From Tolypothrix bouteillei VB521301 (GTDB lineage Bacteria > Cyanobacteriota > Cyanobacteriia > Cyanobacteriales > Nostocaceae): 64,000 nucleotides of DNA. The stretch is taken from the NCBI RefSeq assembly GCF_000760695.4, contig NZ_JHEG04000001.1, positions 2,687,578 to 2,751,577 on the forward strand. Reading direction: 5' to 3'. The position numbers and the translations under genes are program-made. The first letter of the stretch is position 1; every line of letters starts with the position of its first letter. Shown here piece after piece: positions 38,348 through 46,908 of this stretch. Under the pieces are notes generated by a model that worked only from the letters and a program-made list of their open reading frames with translations, was not told the DNA's origin and searched no databases.

Positions 38348-39550
38348 GTGTCAAAGAAATCTTTGGCAAATTTGTCCGCAGCAGACTTGTCCGGTAAACG
38401 CGCCCTAGTGCGAGTTGACTTTAACGTACCTCTAGATGATGCCGGTAACATCACAGATGATACGCGCATTCGGGCAGCTCTACCAACCATTCAGGATTTG
38501 ACACAGAAGGGAGCTAAGGTAATTCTAACAAGTCATTTTGGACGACCAAAGGGTGTCGATGATAAACTTCGCCTAACTCCAGTTGCCAAGCGCCTCTCTG
38601 AGTTATTGGGGCAAGAAGTTGTAAAAACCGATGACTCCATCGGCGATGATGTTACCGCTAAGGTCGCAGCATTGCAAAACGGTCAAGTTCTCTTACTAGA
38701 AAACGTCCGTTTTTACAAGGAGGAGGAACAAAATGACCCGGAATTTGCCAAAAAATTAGCTGCAAATGCAGATTTGTACGTTAATGATGCTTTTGGTACC
38801 GCACACCGCGCCCATGCTTCTACTGAAGGTGTTACAAATTACCTATCCCCCTCTGTTGCTGGTTATTTGATTGAAAAAGAATTGCAGTACCTGCAAAATG
38901 CGATCGAGAATCCCCAACGTCCTTTGGTAGCTATTATCGGTGGTTCTAAAGTTTCCAGCAAGATTGGTGTAATTGAAGCCCTCTTGGAGAAGTGTGACAA
39001 GCTGATCCTCGGTGGTGGTATGATATTCACTTTCTTTAAAGCTCGTGGTTTAAGTGTCGGTAAATCTTTGGTAGAAGAAGACAAGCTAGAACTAGCTAAG
39101 TCTTTGGAAGCTAAGGCAAAGGAAAAGGGCGTAGCTTTCTTGCTTCCTACTGATGTGGTCGTTGCAGATAAATTCGCTGCTGATGCCAACTCACAAACCG
39201 TAAGTGTGGAAAATATACCCGATGGTTGGATGGGATTGGATATTGGTCCCGACTCTGTCAAACTCTTCCAAGATGCCCTTGCTGATTGCAAAACGGTCAT
39301 TTGGAATGGTCCAATGGGTGTGTTTGAATTTGATAAGTTTGCTGTTGGTACTGAGGCCGTTGCCCAGACTCTTGCCGAGATCGGTAAAACAGGCGCTATT
39401 ACCATTATTGGCGGTGGTGATTCCGTAGCGGCTGTGGAAAAAGTTGGTTTAGCCGACCAAATGAGCCACATCTCCACTGGTGGGGGCGCTAGCTTGGAGT
39501 TGCTTGAAGGTAAGGTACTACCCGGTATCGCTGCCTTAGATGAAGCGTAA
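38348..39550 (+). CDS. pgk: Phosphoglycerate kinase
   Basis: Glycolytic and Calvin-cycle enzyme interconverting 1,3-bisphosphoglycerate and 3-phosphoglycerate with ADP/ATP. The 400-aa product has [56 protein letters not shown] and [10 protein letters not shown], the whole set of family motifs. I chose GTG 38348 because AGGAGG lies 8 bp upstream and family homology starts at SKKSLANL; an in-frame ATG at 38297 adds 17 residues without homology. Single-copy housekeeping gene marking the end of the accessory block. Confidence 0.97.
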   Translation: MSKKSLANLSAADLSGKRALVRVDFNVPLDDAGNITDDTRIRAALPTIQDLTQKGAKVILTSHFGRPKGVDDKLRLTPVAKRLSELLGQEVVKTDDSIGDDVTAKVAALQNGQVLLLENVRFYKEEEQNDPEFAKKLAANADLYVNDAFGTAHRAHASTEGVTNYLSPSVAGYLIEKELQYLQNAIENPQRPLVAIIGGSKVSSKIGVIEALLEKCDKLILGGGMIFTFFKARGLSVGKSLVEEDKLELAKSLEAKAKEKGVAFLLPTDVVVADKFAADANSQTVSVENIPDGWMGLDIGPDSVKLFQDALADCKTVIWNGPMGVFEFDKFAVGTEAVAQTLAEIGKTGAITIIGGGDSVAAVEKVGLADQMSHISTGGGASLELLEGKVLPGIAALDEA

Positions 39551-39560
39551 AATGTGATAA

Positions 39561-39638
39561 TGGTTAGTCGTTAGTAGTTAGTGGTTAGTGGATAGTAGAA
39601 ATACTACTAACTACTAACTAGTAACTACTAACTAATAA
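39561..39638. repeat. Heptamer inverted repeat (TTAGTGG/ACTAACC family)
   Basis: Tandem variants of GTTAGTA and GTTAGTG on the left arm are mirrored by ACTAACT units on the right arm around GAAATA, so the whole 78 bp can fold into a long hairpin between pgk and the Nudix gene. Related copies lie at 44523 and 51157. It may serve as a transcription end for pgk. Confidence 0.75.
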
Positions 39639-39647
39639 CAAAAAATT

Positions 39648-40259
39648 ATGAAATGGCTTGAATGGGCGCAAAAATTGCAAGCGATCGCTCAAATTGGTTT
39701 GACCTATTCTCAAAATCCTTACGACATCGAACGATTTAAATCAATACAGGTCATTGCAGCTGAAATTGCCGCAACTCATTCAAACGTCGAACATCCCTAC
39801 ATTCTTGATTTATTTACGCGTGAAGTTGGTTATGCAACTCCCAAGGTTGACGTGCGTGGATCTGTATTTCGCGACAATCAAATATTGTTAGTTAAAGAAC
39901 GTGAAGACGGTCTTTGGACATTACCTGGCGGATGGGCTGATGTTGGAGAATCGCCAAGCGAAGCAGTCGTCAAAGAAATTCGTGAAGAATCAGGTTATCT
40001 TACCCGTGTTGTTAAATTGTTAGCCGTTTATGACAGAAACAAACAGGGTCATCCACCGCATCCCTGTTACGTCTACAAGCTATTTTTTCTGTGCGAACTT
40101 ATCGGCGGTTCTGCATTACCAAGTATTGAAACGGAAGCAGTTGATTTTTTCCCGGAAGATGGTATTCCAGAACTTTCTCTTGGGCGCGTCACACCAGCTC
40201 AGATCGCTCGACTTTTTGAACATTACCGCAATCCAAATTTACTTACAGACTTTGATTAG
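39648..40259 (+). CDS. Nudix hydrolase
   Basis: Soluble hydrolase of 203 aa. An N-terminal helical domain (about 1-60, WAQKLQAIAQIGLTYSQNPYD) of the kind fused to some Nudix enzymes precedes the catalytic domain. The Nudix box runs from GGWADVGES to REESGY and has the REExxEExG-like core, with the metal-binding glutamates present. These enzymes cleave nucleoside diphosphates linked to another group, often ADP-ribose or NADH-like compounds; the exact substrate cannot be read here. It stands alone, preceded by the heptamer hairpin. Confidence 0.92.
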   Translation: MKWLEWAQKLQAIAQIGLTYSQNPYDIERFKSIQVIAAEIAATHSNVEHPYILDLFTREVGYATPKVDVRGSVFRDNQILLVKEREDGLWTLPGGWADVGESPSEAVVKEIREESGYLTRVVKLLAVYDRNKQGHPPHPCYVYKLFFLCELIGGSALPSIETEAVDFFPEDGIPELSLGRVTPAQIARLFEHYRNPNLLTDFD

Positions 40260-40569
40260 CTCGGTTACGTAAGAGGAGTCACTCACAAGTTCCTCACATT
40301 TTTCCTTTAGCTTAAAAACTGAACAGCACCAAACTAAGCAAAAGTACTTAAAGTAGGTCGGCAAGAAAAAAACCAGCTTGTGTAAAAAAATTCAATCTTC
40401 GAGATTCCGTTCTCGATCGTGGTTTATTGCTAAAGCGCAACCGCGAACCAGTCACGATTGTTTATCACGGCTGACCTTAAACAACTTTTGCATGGCTTTT
40501 TTATAATTTCAGGCTCATTTTAAAAGGGTTGACTTACGCAGCTAAAGGAAAAATGAAGGAGACAGGATT
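40260..40569. other. Intergenic region, no supported gene
   Basis: About 310 bp. One frame near 40398-40472 reads as a short protein-like tail (RDSVLDRGLLLKRN) ending in a stop, which might be a gene remnant, but I could not assign it. An AAGGAG ribosome site for the next gene lies just before 40570. Confidence 0.4.
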
Positions 40570-41334
40570 ATGAAAATCTATCACTTAAAAACATTTCAAG
40601 ATTATGAAAACCATATCATTAACACTTTAAGCCCAAAAGGCTTCCTCTTTATTACAAATTCGACAACTGAACGAGATAAAATTCTCATAAAACAACTAGT
40701 GAATGAAGAGACGCCAAACAATTTAGGAGCTTGGTTTTCTCATGCGATCGCAACCCTACATTGTCCTCAAGAAACACTCAGTTTAGCTCAGGTTTTTCCC
40801 GAAAACGGGAATACTTGTCCCGTTTTATCAGAAGCTGAAATTATGTGTTTCTTTCAACAGCTACAAGCTAACTTCTCCCTAAGTGCAATTAAATTTAACA
40901 ACACGTGGCTCAGCTATATATCCTGGTTAAATTGCGATCTGTTAACTGCAGATGAATTAATTCTTAAAGTTCAACAATTTGTAGCAGCAGCACAAACATT
41001 AAAGTACATTGCAGAAAGACAGACAACATCCTGGCTGGGAATCAACCACAGCAACGAAGAATATTTAATATTTAGTAGCTTATGCCTTGTCTTCAACGAT
41101 CCGGGTCATTTTAAAGCAATCTCACCCGTTGTTGAGTCTATTAAATTTGGTAATAACTCTCTTCCAGAGTTTTTACTCTCTGGTTTAAAATTCTTGTTGA
41201 CAAATATTTATAAAGGTTCACTATTCTTTGATAAAGTAGTCTATAGTTCGTTTGATAATCATATCGCTAGCTCTCAATTCATTCGAGGTGCAGGGCATTT
41301 TGGATGTTCTCTTGATGAACTTGTTCTAAAATAG
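40570..41334 (+). CDS. Protein of unknown function
   Basis: I do not recognise this 254-aa protein. It looks soluble, with no signal peptide or membrane helix, a mixed helical pattern and several Cys scattered singly. A clear AAGGAG lies before the ATG, and codon use looks like that of its neighbours, so it is probably expressed. It stands alone: a 310-bp gap upstream, and the decayed speE fragment convergent downstream. No catalytic motif is visible. Confidence 0.7.
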   Translation: MKIYHLKTFQDYENHIINTLSPKGFLFITNSTTERDKILIKQLVNEETPNNLGAWFSHAIATLHCPQETLSLAQVFPENGNTCPVLSEAEIMCFFQQLQANFSLSAIKFNNTWLSYISWLNCDLLTADELILKVQQFVAAAQTLKYIAERQTTSWLGINHSNEEYLIFSSLCLVFNDPGHFKAISPVVESIKFGNNSLPEFLLSGLKFLLTNIYKGSLFFDKVVYSSFDNHIASSQFIRGAGHFGCSLDELVLK

Positions 41335-41358
41335 CACTTGCAGCTTATCAGCTTTTTC

Positions 41359-41622
41359 TCAAGCAGAGCCTGGGAATACCTTCACCAGAAGACTCGTAGA
41401 GGTATAGCTACTGTATGACTGAACGTTGGGAAAAACCTCTTTCAAAGTCTGCACTAGGCGGGCGTGGAGGGTTAATTCACCTGGCGACACCGGACCTGCT
41501 TGAATAACAAAAAATCCTTTAGGGGAGAGTACCCGACGGACTTTCTCAAAGTATTCCTTGGTAAACAGTGGAAATGAAGGACCGCTCATCCAAAAATCTG
41601 CACCCACACTGCTACCTGACAT
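41359..41622 (-). pseudogene. Spermidine synthase-like fragment
   Basis: Residues 12-75 of this 87-aa frame (PLFTKEYFEKVRRVLSPKG, FVIQAGP, VFPNVQSYSSYT) match the C-terminal third of SpeE-type aminopropyltransferases. The SAM-binding GGGDG part is absent, and after YTSTS the frame leaves the family and soon ends. So both ends are missing and it cannot be an active synthase. It lies beside speD on the same strand, so it is probably the relic of a speD-speE pair. A fair ribosome site (GAGAGGG) precedes the ATG, so a short peptide may still be made. Confidence 0.75.
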
Positions 41623-41646
41623 ACAATAACCCTCTCTACTCCTTGA

Positions 41647-41724
41647 TAGTTATCGGTCATCAGTTATCAGTTATCAGTGAAGACTGTGTACTGTTTACTG
41701 ATAACGGTGTACTATTTACTGATA
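41647..41724. repeat. Heptamer repeat (TTATCAG/TACTGTT family)
   Basis: Tandem ATCAGTT units followed by TGTTTACTGATAACGG and a diverged second half, in the gap between the speE fragment and speD. It is the TTATCAG branch of the same class of intergenic repeats; another copy is at 53337. Confidence 0.65.
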
Positions 41725-41727
41725 TGC

Positions 41728-42168
41728 CTAACACTCGGCAACTTGAAGAACCAAACTCTCCTCAAGTCGTTTTTGAATTTCAGGCGATAACTTCCCTCTG
41801 GGAAGCGTTAAGAGGGTATGACTGCTAGCTTGGAAAGCTTGCACTAAGTATTTGCAAGCTTTCTCCGGTTCGGCATATTCGCCGCAGGTAAAAATATCCA
41901 CAGCTATATAGCCATATTCCGGCCAAGTATGTATTGAGATGTGAGACTCAGCTAAAAGTGCTAGACCAGTGACTCCATAAGGCTCGAAATGGTGAGTCAC
42001 CTCAGAAAGCAAAGTAGACTTTGCCACTTTAGCTGCTTCCTCAAGAGCCTGTTTAATAAAAACAGGATTGTTAAGTAGGTGTGTTGGACAGTCATAAAGC
42101 TCTAAAATGCAGTGTCTGCCAACTGGAACCAAAGGTGTGTCCCCCACCGGGTAAGATTGCATTTCCAA
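41728..42168 (-). CDS. speD: S-adenosylmethionine decarboxylase proenzyme (prokaryotic type)
   Basis: SpeD makes decarboxylated SAM, the aminopropyl donor for spermidine. The 146-aa proenzyme has the self-cleavage site AESHISIHTWPE; chain scission between Glu74 and Ser75 would turn the serine into the pyruvoyl group. The catalytic Cys lies in FTCGEY. Length is a little above the usual 120-130 aa because of a C-terminal extension. Its partner speE beside it is only a fragment, so the aminopropyl acceptor enzyme must be elsewhere in the genome, or decarboxylated SAM serves another route. Confidence 0.95.
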   Translation of the reverse strand: MEMQSYPVGDTPLVPVGRHCILELYDCPTHLLNNPVFIKQALEEAAKVAKSTLLSEVTHHFEPYGVTGLALLAESHISIHTWPEYGYIAVDIFTCGEYAEPEKACKYLVQAFQASSHTLLTLPRGKLSPEIQKRLEESLVLQVAEC

Positions 42169-42354
42169 TTTTTAACCCTTAAAACACAGAAGACTACAAA
42201 AAATGAACCCCTGGCATTAAATACACACTTCGCTACTTTCAAGTTAGCTATTGTACTTAAGAGGCTGCTGTGCAGTTATGCACAGAACGGCCATTGTGGC
42301 ATACTTAAAGTAATTTTGTGTATAGTTATTTGTTATAAAATTTTATTTTGGGAT

Positions 42355-44514
42355 TTATATATTTGATTCATCAGGTGCGGGTGTAGGTGTCTCTATGGGT
42401 GTAGGTGTTTCTGTAGGTGTCTCTATAGGTGTAGGTGTTTCTGTAGGTGTCTCTATGGGTGTAGGTGTTTCTGTAGGTGTAGGTGTTTCTGTGGGCGTTG
42501 GAGTTGGAGGTGGGATGGGATCTTCTGTAGTTGCAGTAATGGTTAGAGCGTAATCTAAAGCGTCTCTTGAGGCTGTAGAGACAACAACAAATTCATAAAA
42601 TCCGCTTTCGGTAAGTTTGAGAGATAAATTCCGTTTTTGTGAATCTTCTAAAATTTTCAGTTTGCCACTAGGTGAGTAGACAGAAAGCAAAATTTTGAGA
42701 CTTGCGCTCAGTCTGACTTCCATCAGCTGCTCTTTCCGAAGGTCGGCTATAAAAACTTGACCTTCACCCGGTTTTAAAGTTCCCTTGCGTGTGGTACTTG
42801 TAGCTCCTGTTTCAAATGAAATTTTTCTGAAAGCACTTCCTGCGAGGATAGCGTTGAGTTTATCAGTTACAAATCCATGCCATACTTGCCCAATCGGTTG
42901 ATTAATAAAATTCTTACCCCGTTGTTGTGGAAAGTACTTAAAGAAAACAGCATCTCCCAAATCAAATAAAGAACGGCTGCCAACATTAACTTTATTGACT
43001 TCCACTTTCCAGCGATCGCGATCGGCGGAGGTAAAACTACCCAACTGTCTGCGAGAACCAGAACTCAAGACAGAGATTTTGGATAGAGTGTCATCAGCAA
43101 TTGCGTCCCAATCTGCTCTTAATTGTAAATCATTAGGAGAATCTGTCAGAGCGCGGTTGCGTAAATTCGGGTTTTTTTCCCAAAACAATTGATTGACAAC
43201 ATCATTTAAAAATTTGACATCGATCCCCAACTGTTGTCGGCGTTCCTCAAGTCTTGCTTTACGCTGTCGTTCTTCTGGGGGTAACTTGGGGTCGTTTGAT
43301 GACAAAATTTCATCGGAAGAAGAGTTGATTAACTGAGTAACTCCCCAAAAACCTACACCAGCAGTAATGGTTAATACTGCTGCTATGACTATTATTTTCG
43401 CTGGCGTCCACCAGCTGGTGGAGGGAGAGGGAGATAAAGGAAGAGGGGGAGAGGGGGAGATAGGGGGAGGGGGAGAGGGTGGGGATGGCGGAGATACGGC
43501 TAGGGTTTGTTCCGTGCGTTGTGGTGGTATTGGTAGGGGAGGAGGTGGTGGCGCAACAACTGGGATTGGGTTAAGTGCTTGAAGGACTTGAGTTGCACTT
43601 TGGAAACGGAGTCCTGGTGTTGGTGACAGCATTTTATCCAAAATCATCCCAAAAGAAGGGGTGATGTTCGCGAACAACCGCCACTGCCAAGTTAGACTTT
43701 GTGTATCAATTAATTCTTGTGGTTGTTTGCCTGTTAGTAAAACGAGAATTGTTGCTGCTAAAGCGTACAAATCGCTGTGAGGTTCAACTAAACCTGTCTG
43801 CATCTGTTCTGGAGGCGAATACCCAGCTTTACCCAGAAGCGTGGGAGGGACAGGGGATACTACAGCACCTGATTGATAATACTGTGATTCAACAGTTGCA
43901 GCCACTTGTTTGACACCACCAAAGTCAATTAAAACTGGCAATTGGTCAATCTGGCGCAGCATTAAATTATCAGGAGAAATATCGCGGTGAATAACTCCTA
44001 TAGAATGAATGTATTGTAGAACTGGCAAAATTTGCTCTAACAGCAAACGCGTTTCTGCTTCTGAAAATCCCACCCCTTGTTGTTTTTTAGCTTCTAATAG
44101 AGAGCTATAAGTTAGCCCTTCTACGTAATCTTGTACGAGAAATAAATATTCTTTACCGTGTATTTTATTGCGGAATAATTCTCGAAACCGGGGTATCTGC
44201 GGATGTTGTAACTTATAGAGAACAGTAGCTTCCCGTTGAAAGAGTTCTTCCGCTTTTTGTAAAACATATGGTGTTTGAACTTGAGGCGAAAATTCTTTTA
44301 AAACACAAAGCTCATTAAAACGATTACTGTCCTCAGCTAAATACGTGCGCCCAAATCCTCCTTTACCAATTTGACGCACGATAAGATATCGATCGCCCAA
44401 AGTCTGTCCCGGTTGAATACCAGCAAAATTTCCCTGGCTATCCAATTTTTCGCCGCAATGAAGACAAAAGCGGCTAGCTATGGGATTTTCATGTCCTTTG
44501 GAGCAATAAACCAT
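42355..44514 (-). CDS. Zinc-ribbon Ser/Thr protein kinase with membrane anchor and Pro-Thr-Glu tail
   Basis: Eukaryotic-like kinase of 719 aa. An N-terminal zinc ribbon (CSKGH...FCLHCGEKL) precedes the kinase domain (about 43-310): glycine loop GKGGFGRTYLA, VLKEF lysine, VIHRDISPDN catalytic loop, LIDFGG magnesium loop. A Pro-rich linker leads to one transmembrane helix (IIVIAAVLTITAGVGFWGV). Outside is a domain beginning RRQQLGIDVKFLNDVV that also occurs in the next kinase, then a beta-rich segment and a C-terminal tail of PTPTETPTPIE repeats encoded by a DNA tandem repeat (42366-42510). The substrate is unknown. It lies 90 bp from its paralogue. Confidence 0.93.
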   Translation of the reverse strand: MVYCSKGHENPIASRFCLHCGEKLDSQGNFAGIQPGQTLGDRYLIVRQIGKGGFGRTYLAEDSNRFNELCVLKEFSPQVQTPYVLQKAEELFQREATVLYKLQHPQIPRFRELFRNKIHGKEYLFLVQDYVEGLTYSSLLEAKKQQGVGFSEAETRLLLEQILPVLQYIHSIGVIHRDISPDNLMLRQIDQLPVLIDFGGVKQVAATVESQYYQSGAVVSPVPPTLLGKAGYSPPEQMQTGLVEPHSDLYALAATILVLLTGKQPQELIDTQSLTWQWRLFANITPSFGMILDKMLSPTPGLRFQSATQVLQALNPIPVVAPPPPPLPIPPQRTEQTLAVSPPSPPSPPPPISPSPPLPLSPSPSTSWWTPAKIIVIAAVLTITAGVGFWGVTQLINSSSDEILSSNDPKLPPEERQRKARLEERRQQLGIDVKFLNDVVNQLFWEKNPNLRNRALTDSPNDLQLRADWDAIADDTLSKISVLSSGSRRQLGSFTSADRDRWKVEVNKVNVGSRSLFDLGDAVFFKYFPQQRGKNFINQPIGQVWHGFVTDKLNAILAGSAFRKISFETGATSTTRKGTLKPGEGQVFIADLRKEQLMEVRLSASLKILLSVYSPSGKLKILEDSQKRNLSLKLTESGFYEFVVVSTASRDALDYALTITATTEDPIPPPTPTPTETPTPTETPTPIETPTETPTPIETPTETPTPIETPTPAPDESNI
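42366..42510. repeat. In-frame tandem repeat coding for a Pro-Thr-Glu tail
   Basis: Units of GGTGTAGGTGTTTCTGTA and GGTGTCTCTAT variants repeat in phase with the codons and give the PTETPTP tail of the kinase. Likely length-variable through slippage. Confidence 0.85.
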
Positions 44515-44522
44515 AATAACGT

Positions 44523-44600
44523 TGGTGGTTAGTTGTTAGCGATTAGTTGTCAGTGGTTAGTAGAGGGAAACCACTAACGAGTAACAACTAACCACTAACC
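44523..44600. repeat. Heptamer inverted repeat between kinase genes
   Basis: Left arm of GGTTAGT/TGTTAGC units, right arm of CCACTAAC/CAACTAAC units around AGAGGGAAA; can fold into one long hairpin. Same family as 39561 and 51157. Confidence 0.75.
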
Positions 44601-44604
44601 TCTC

Positions 44605-46308
44605 TTAGTTTGCAGATTCTAGTTTACTCACTCTATCCGCAGCTATGGCATACCAAATTTGACCGTATGTTTGAGTTTCAAGTTTCTCCTGACCCCGGCG
44701 CAACCCTGGAAATAATCTATCAAACTTTTTATTTGTGTCTGTGGTTAGTTGTTCGATACTGTAGTCTCCTAATTGTCCTGATTCTGCTTGTCTCCTCCAA
44801 TTTTGATAATCTGTACCGGTGTACTTTCCTAGTTTGTTTCTAGCGCTGGTGCTTAGTTCTGCCCTTTCTAACTTATCTAGCAAGTCTTCGGCAATACGAT
44901 ACCAGTTATTTCTTAAAGCAGCGTCTTCTGGCTGGTTTGTCAGAGCACGTCCTCGTGCTTCAGGGTGTTTGGTATAAAAAATTTTATCTATTGTTGGTGT
45001 AAAATAGGCGTCTGAAATTCCAAGCTGTTGGCGACGACTCACGATCGCGTTTATCCGATTTCCTTCGTTGTTACTTGAGGGATTGCTAGCTGGTTTGGAA
45101 CCATCTGGTAATTTTGGTAAAGAAATGCTTGGTATAGTAATAGATGATACCGCAGCAATCACCGCATTGACGAGCGCCCAAGTTCCCGCAAATGTTAAAA
45201 GAACAACACTTGTCCCTACAAGGCTGATAGCAAAGGGGCGAAGCCAAGCAGGTAAAGGAAGTGTTTGGGCAATTGCTTGAGTTCTGTTATGAAAGTTAGT
45301 AACAAGAGTCCTGATGGGTTTTCGTCCCGGCGCAACAACCATTGTTTTGATTTTGGTCGTTTGATGGGTGCTTGTTGGTTTGGCTGGAGCGTAGAGTTGT
45401 AGGTTCTTCAGAACTTCATCCGCTTTTTGGTAGCGATCGCTCGGTTTGTAGGCTAGCATTATTTTTAACACTGCTTCTAGTTTGGGACTGACTTGAATGT
45501 CTGTTCCCCAACGCCAATTCCCTTCATAAGTATCGTAAAGTTGCTGCGGTTCTTTTCCTGTTAATAATACGAGAGCAGTCACCGCTAATGAGTATAAGTC
45601 ACTACAAGGAAATGCTTTACCTTGACGTAACTGTTCTTCTGGCGCATATCCTTTTTTCCCTAAAATAGTGTGATTACCACTGAGTTGAGTAAACCAAAAA
45701 CCTTTAGACGCTGGTAATTGTTTGACACCACCAAAATCAATCAGCACTGGCATGCGATCGGTACGCCGTAAAATCAAATTATCAGGAGAGATATCTCGGT
45801 GAATCACATTGCGAGAATGAATGTAAGATAGTACAGGTAGCAGTTGTTGCAGCAGTTTGACGACTTCTTCTTCACTAAAGCTTTGCCCCTGTTCGTTACG
45901 CTCTTGTAAGAGATCCCAATAATTGTCACCTTCTACATAATCTTGCACTAGCAAGAAAAAATCTTTGTTACCCAACTTTACTTGTAGCGATTCGTGAAAA
46001 CGTGGAATCTGGGGATGCTGTAGTTGTTTCAAAACACTCGCTTCTCTTTCAAAAAGCTCTTTTGCTTTCTGTAAATCTTGCTTTTCTTCAACTTGAGGAG
46101 CAAATTCCTTCAGCACGCACTGTTGTGGAGACTGCTTTAAATCCTCAGCTACATAGGTACGCCCAAAACCACCCTGCCCTAAATGACGTATAATTCGATA
46201 TCGATTGTCCACAACCTGCTCTGGTGCAAGAGGCAATGGTTCTCCGCACTGGGTGCAAAAGCGGTTTCCCTCTTTATTGGCGTGATTTTTGCTGCAATAG
46301 ACGTGCAT
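44605..46308 (-). CDS. Zinc-ribbon Ser/Thr protein kinase with membrane anchor
   Basis: 567-aa paralogue of the preceding kinase. Zinc ribbon CSKNHANKEGNRFCTQCGEPL, then the kinase domain from about 33: GQGGFGRTYVA, VLKEF, VIHRDISPDN, LIDFGG. One transmembrane helix (SLVGTSVVLLTFAGTWALV) divides it from an outer domain of about 150 residues that starts SRRQQLGISDAYF and matches the outer domain of its neighbour (shared RRQQLGI, ALT-P-D, LG-T, FP-RG, IGQ/YGQ-W). That shared domain may be the sensor. Both genes probably arose by tandem duplication, after which the other copy gained a tail. Confidence 0.93.
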   Translation of the reverse strand: MHVYCSKNHANKEGNRFCTQCGEPLPLAPEQVVDNRYRIIRHLGQGGFGRTYVAEDLKQSPQQCVLKEFAPQVEEKQDLQKAKELFEREASVLKQLQHPQIPRFHESLQVKLGNKDFFLLVQDYVEGDNYWDLLQERNEQGQSFSEEEVVKLLQQLLPVLSYIHSRNVIHRDISPDNLILRRTDRMPVLIDFGGVKQLPASKGFWFTQLSGNHTILGKKGYAPEEQLRQGKAFPCSDLYSLAVTALVLLTGKEPQQLYDTYEGNWRWGTDIQVSPKLEAVLKIMLAYKPSDRYQKADEVLKNLQLYAPAKPTSTHQTTKIKTMVVAPGRKPIRTLVTNFHNRTQAIAQTLPLPAWLRPFAISLVGTSVVLLTFAGTWALVNAVIAAVSSITIPSISLPKLPDGSKPASNPSSNNEGNRINAIVSRRQQLGISDAYFTPTIDKIFYTKHPEARGRALTNQPEDAALRNNWYRIAEDLLDKLERAELSTSARNKLGKYTGTDYQNWRRQAESGQLGDYSIEQLTTDTNKKFDRLFPGLRRGQEKLETQTYGQIWYAIAADRVSKLESAN

Positions 46309-46400
46309 GGTGCTGAAGGATGAATCAAAGATTTTTATGAATGGCTACAAGGCGGTTAGCTCCATTTACGCATATTATTCCCTTCTCGCCTCAAGTTTAC

Positions 46401-46586
46401 CTATCTGTAATGAACCGCAAAGACGAGCCAGTGCGTTGCAGGGGTTTCCCCCGTTATTCGCCTACCGCCTCCGCACTTAAGAACTGTAAACCTTGTTGTG
46501 CAAATACGCTCGAGAGAGTGGCAATACTCACACAGATAATTTGCTCGTCTTCGCACAAACTCTCTGCTAACATCATCAACGGTCAT
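46401..46586 (-). pseudogene. HNH endonuclease, 5' fragment interrupted by a repeat
   Basis: The first 36 residues (VRRRANYLCEYCHSLER, TTRFT) match the start of small cyanobacterial HNH endonucleases, where the next residues should be the DHI part of the active site. Instead the frame enters a GC-rich palindromic repeat (about 46425-46480, with GGGGTTTCCCCC) and stops. The catalytic half is not found downstream. The ATG overlaps the stop of the gene before it as ATGA, the usual coupling of this gene pair. Confidence 0.7.
46425..46480. repeat. GC-rich palindromic repeat inserted in HNH gene
   Basis: Contains GCAGGGGTTTCCCCCGTT and GTGCG/CGCAC arms, of the kind scattered in filamentous cyanobacterial genomes. 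Its position at the exact point where HNH homology ends suggests insertion. Confidence 0.55.
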
Positions 46587-46816
46587 CCCTGAGCTACCAA
46601 CATCGCATTTATATGAGTGAAAATCCTGTCCCTCTCTCCAATTTCCTCAAGTTCAATGACTTCTTCAGGAGTCAGTAAATCAGCTTTTTTACGTTCTAAA
46701 AGTTTTTCCATCCGTGCTTGCAGTTCATCATTAAATGTAAAGATGTGGAAGTTATCCACCTTTTCCACTTGGATACTGCTAGGTAAGAGTGAGGGTCTGG
46801 AGATAACGGTTGTCAT
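46583..46816 (-). CDS. Small conserved hypothetical protein, HNH partner
   Basis: 77-aa acidic protein from ATG 46816 (a longer frame to 46945 adds residues without family character). The sequence VEKVDNFHIFTFNDELQARMEKLLERKK then a helix rich in Glu (LTPEEVIELEEIGERD) resembles the small proteins usually encoded just before HNH endonucleases in cyanobacteria. Its stop overlaps the start of the HNH fragment. Function unknown; an antitoxin or regulator role is only a guess from the pairing. Confidence 0.65.
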   Translation of the reverse strand: MTTVISRPSLLPSSIQVEKVDNFHIFTFNDELQARMEKLLERKKADLLTPEEVIELEEIGERDRIFTHINAMLVAQG

Positions 46817-46908
46817 ACAAAATGCGACTAAATTTGCGAAATGTGCTTCTATTGTAATGGTTGAACCATTCAATCTGTAGCTATACAAAAACCGGGGGAG
46901 TGTTGGAA

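Noticed and set aside
37839..38408. Plus-strand frame of 189 codons
   Set aside because: It is antisense to the universal stress protein gene and runs into pgk; no family features.
38863..39477. Minus-strand frame of 204 codons
   Set aside because: Antisense shadow of pgk.
39561..39638. CRISPR or tRNA-like structure
   Set aside because: The repeat units are heptamers forming one hairpin; no spacers and no cloverleaf.
42366..42510. CRISPR array
   Set aside because: Short units repeat without unique spacers and code in frame for a Pro-Thr-Glu tail.
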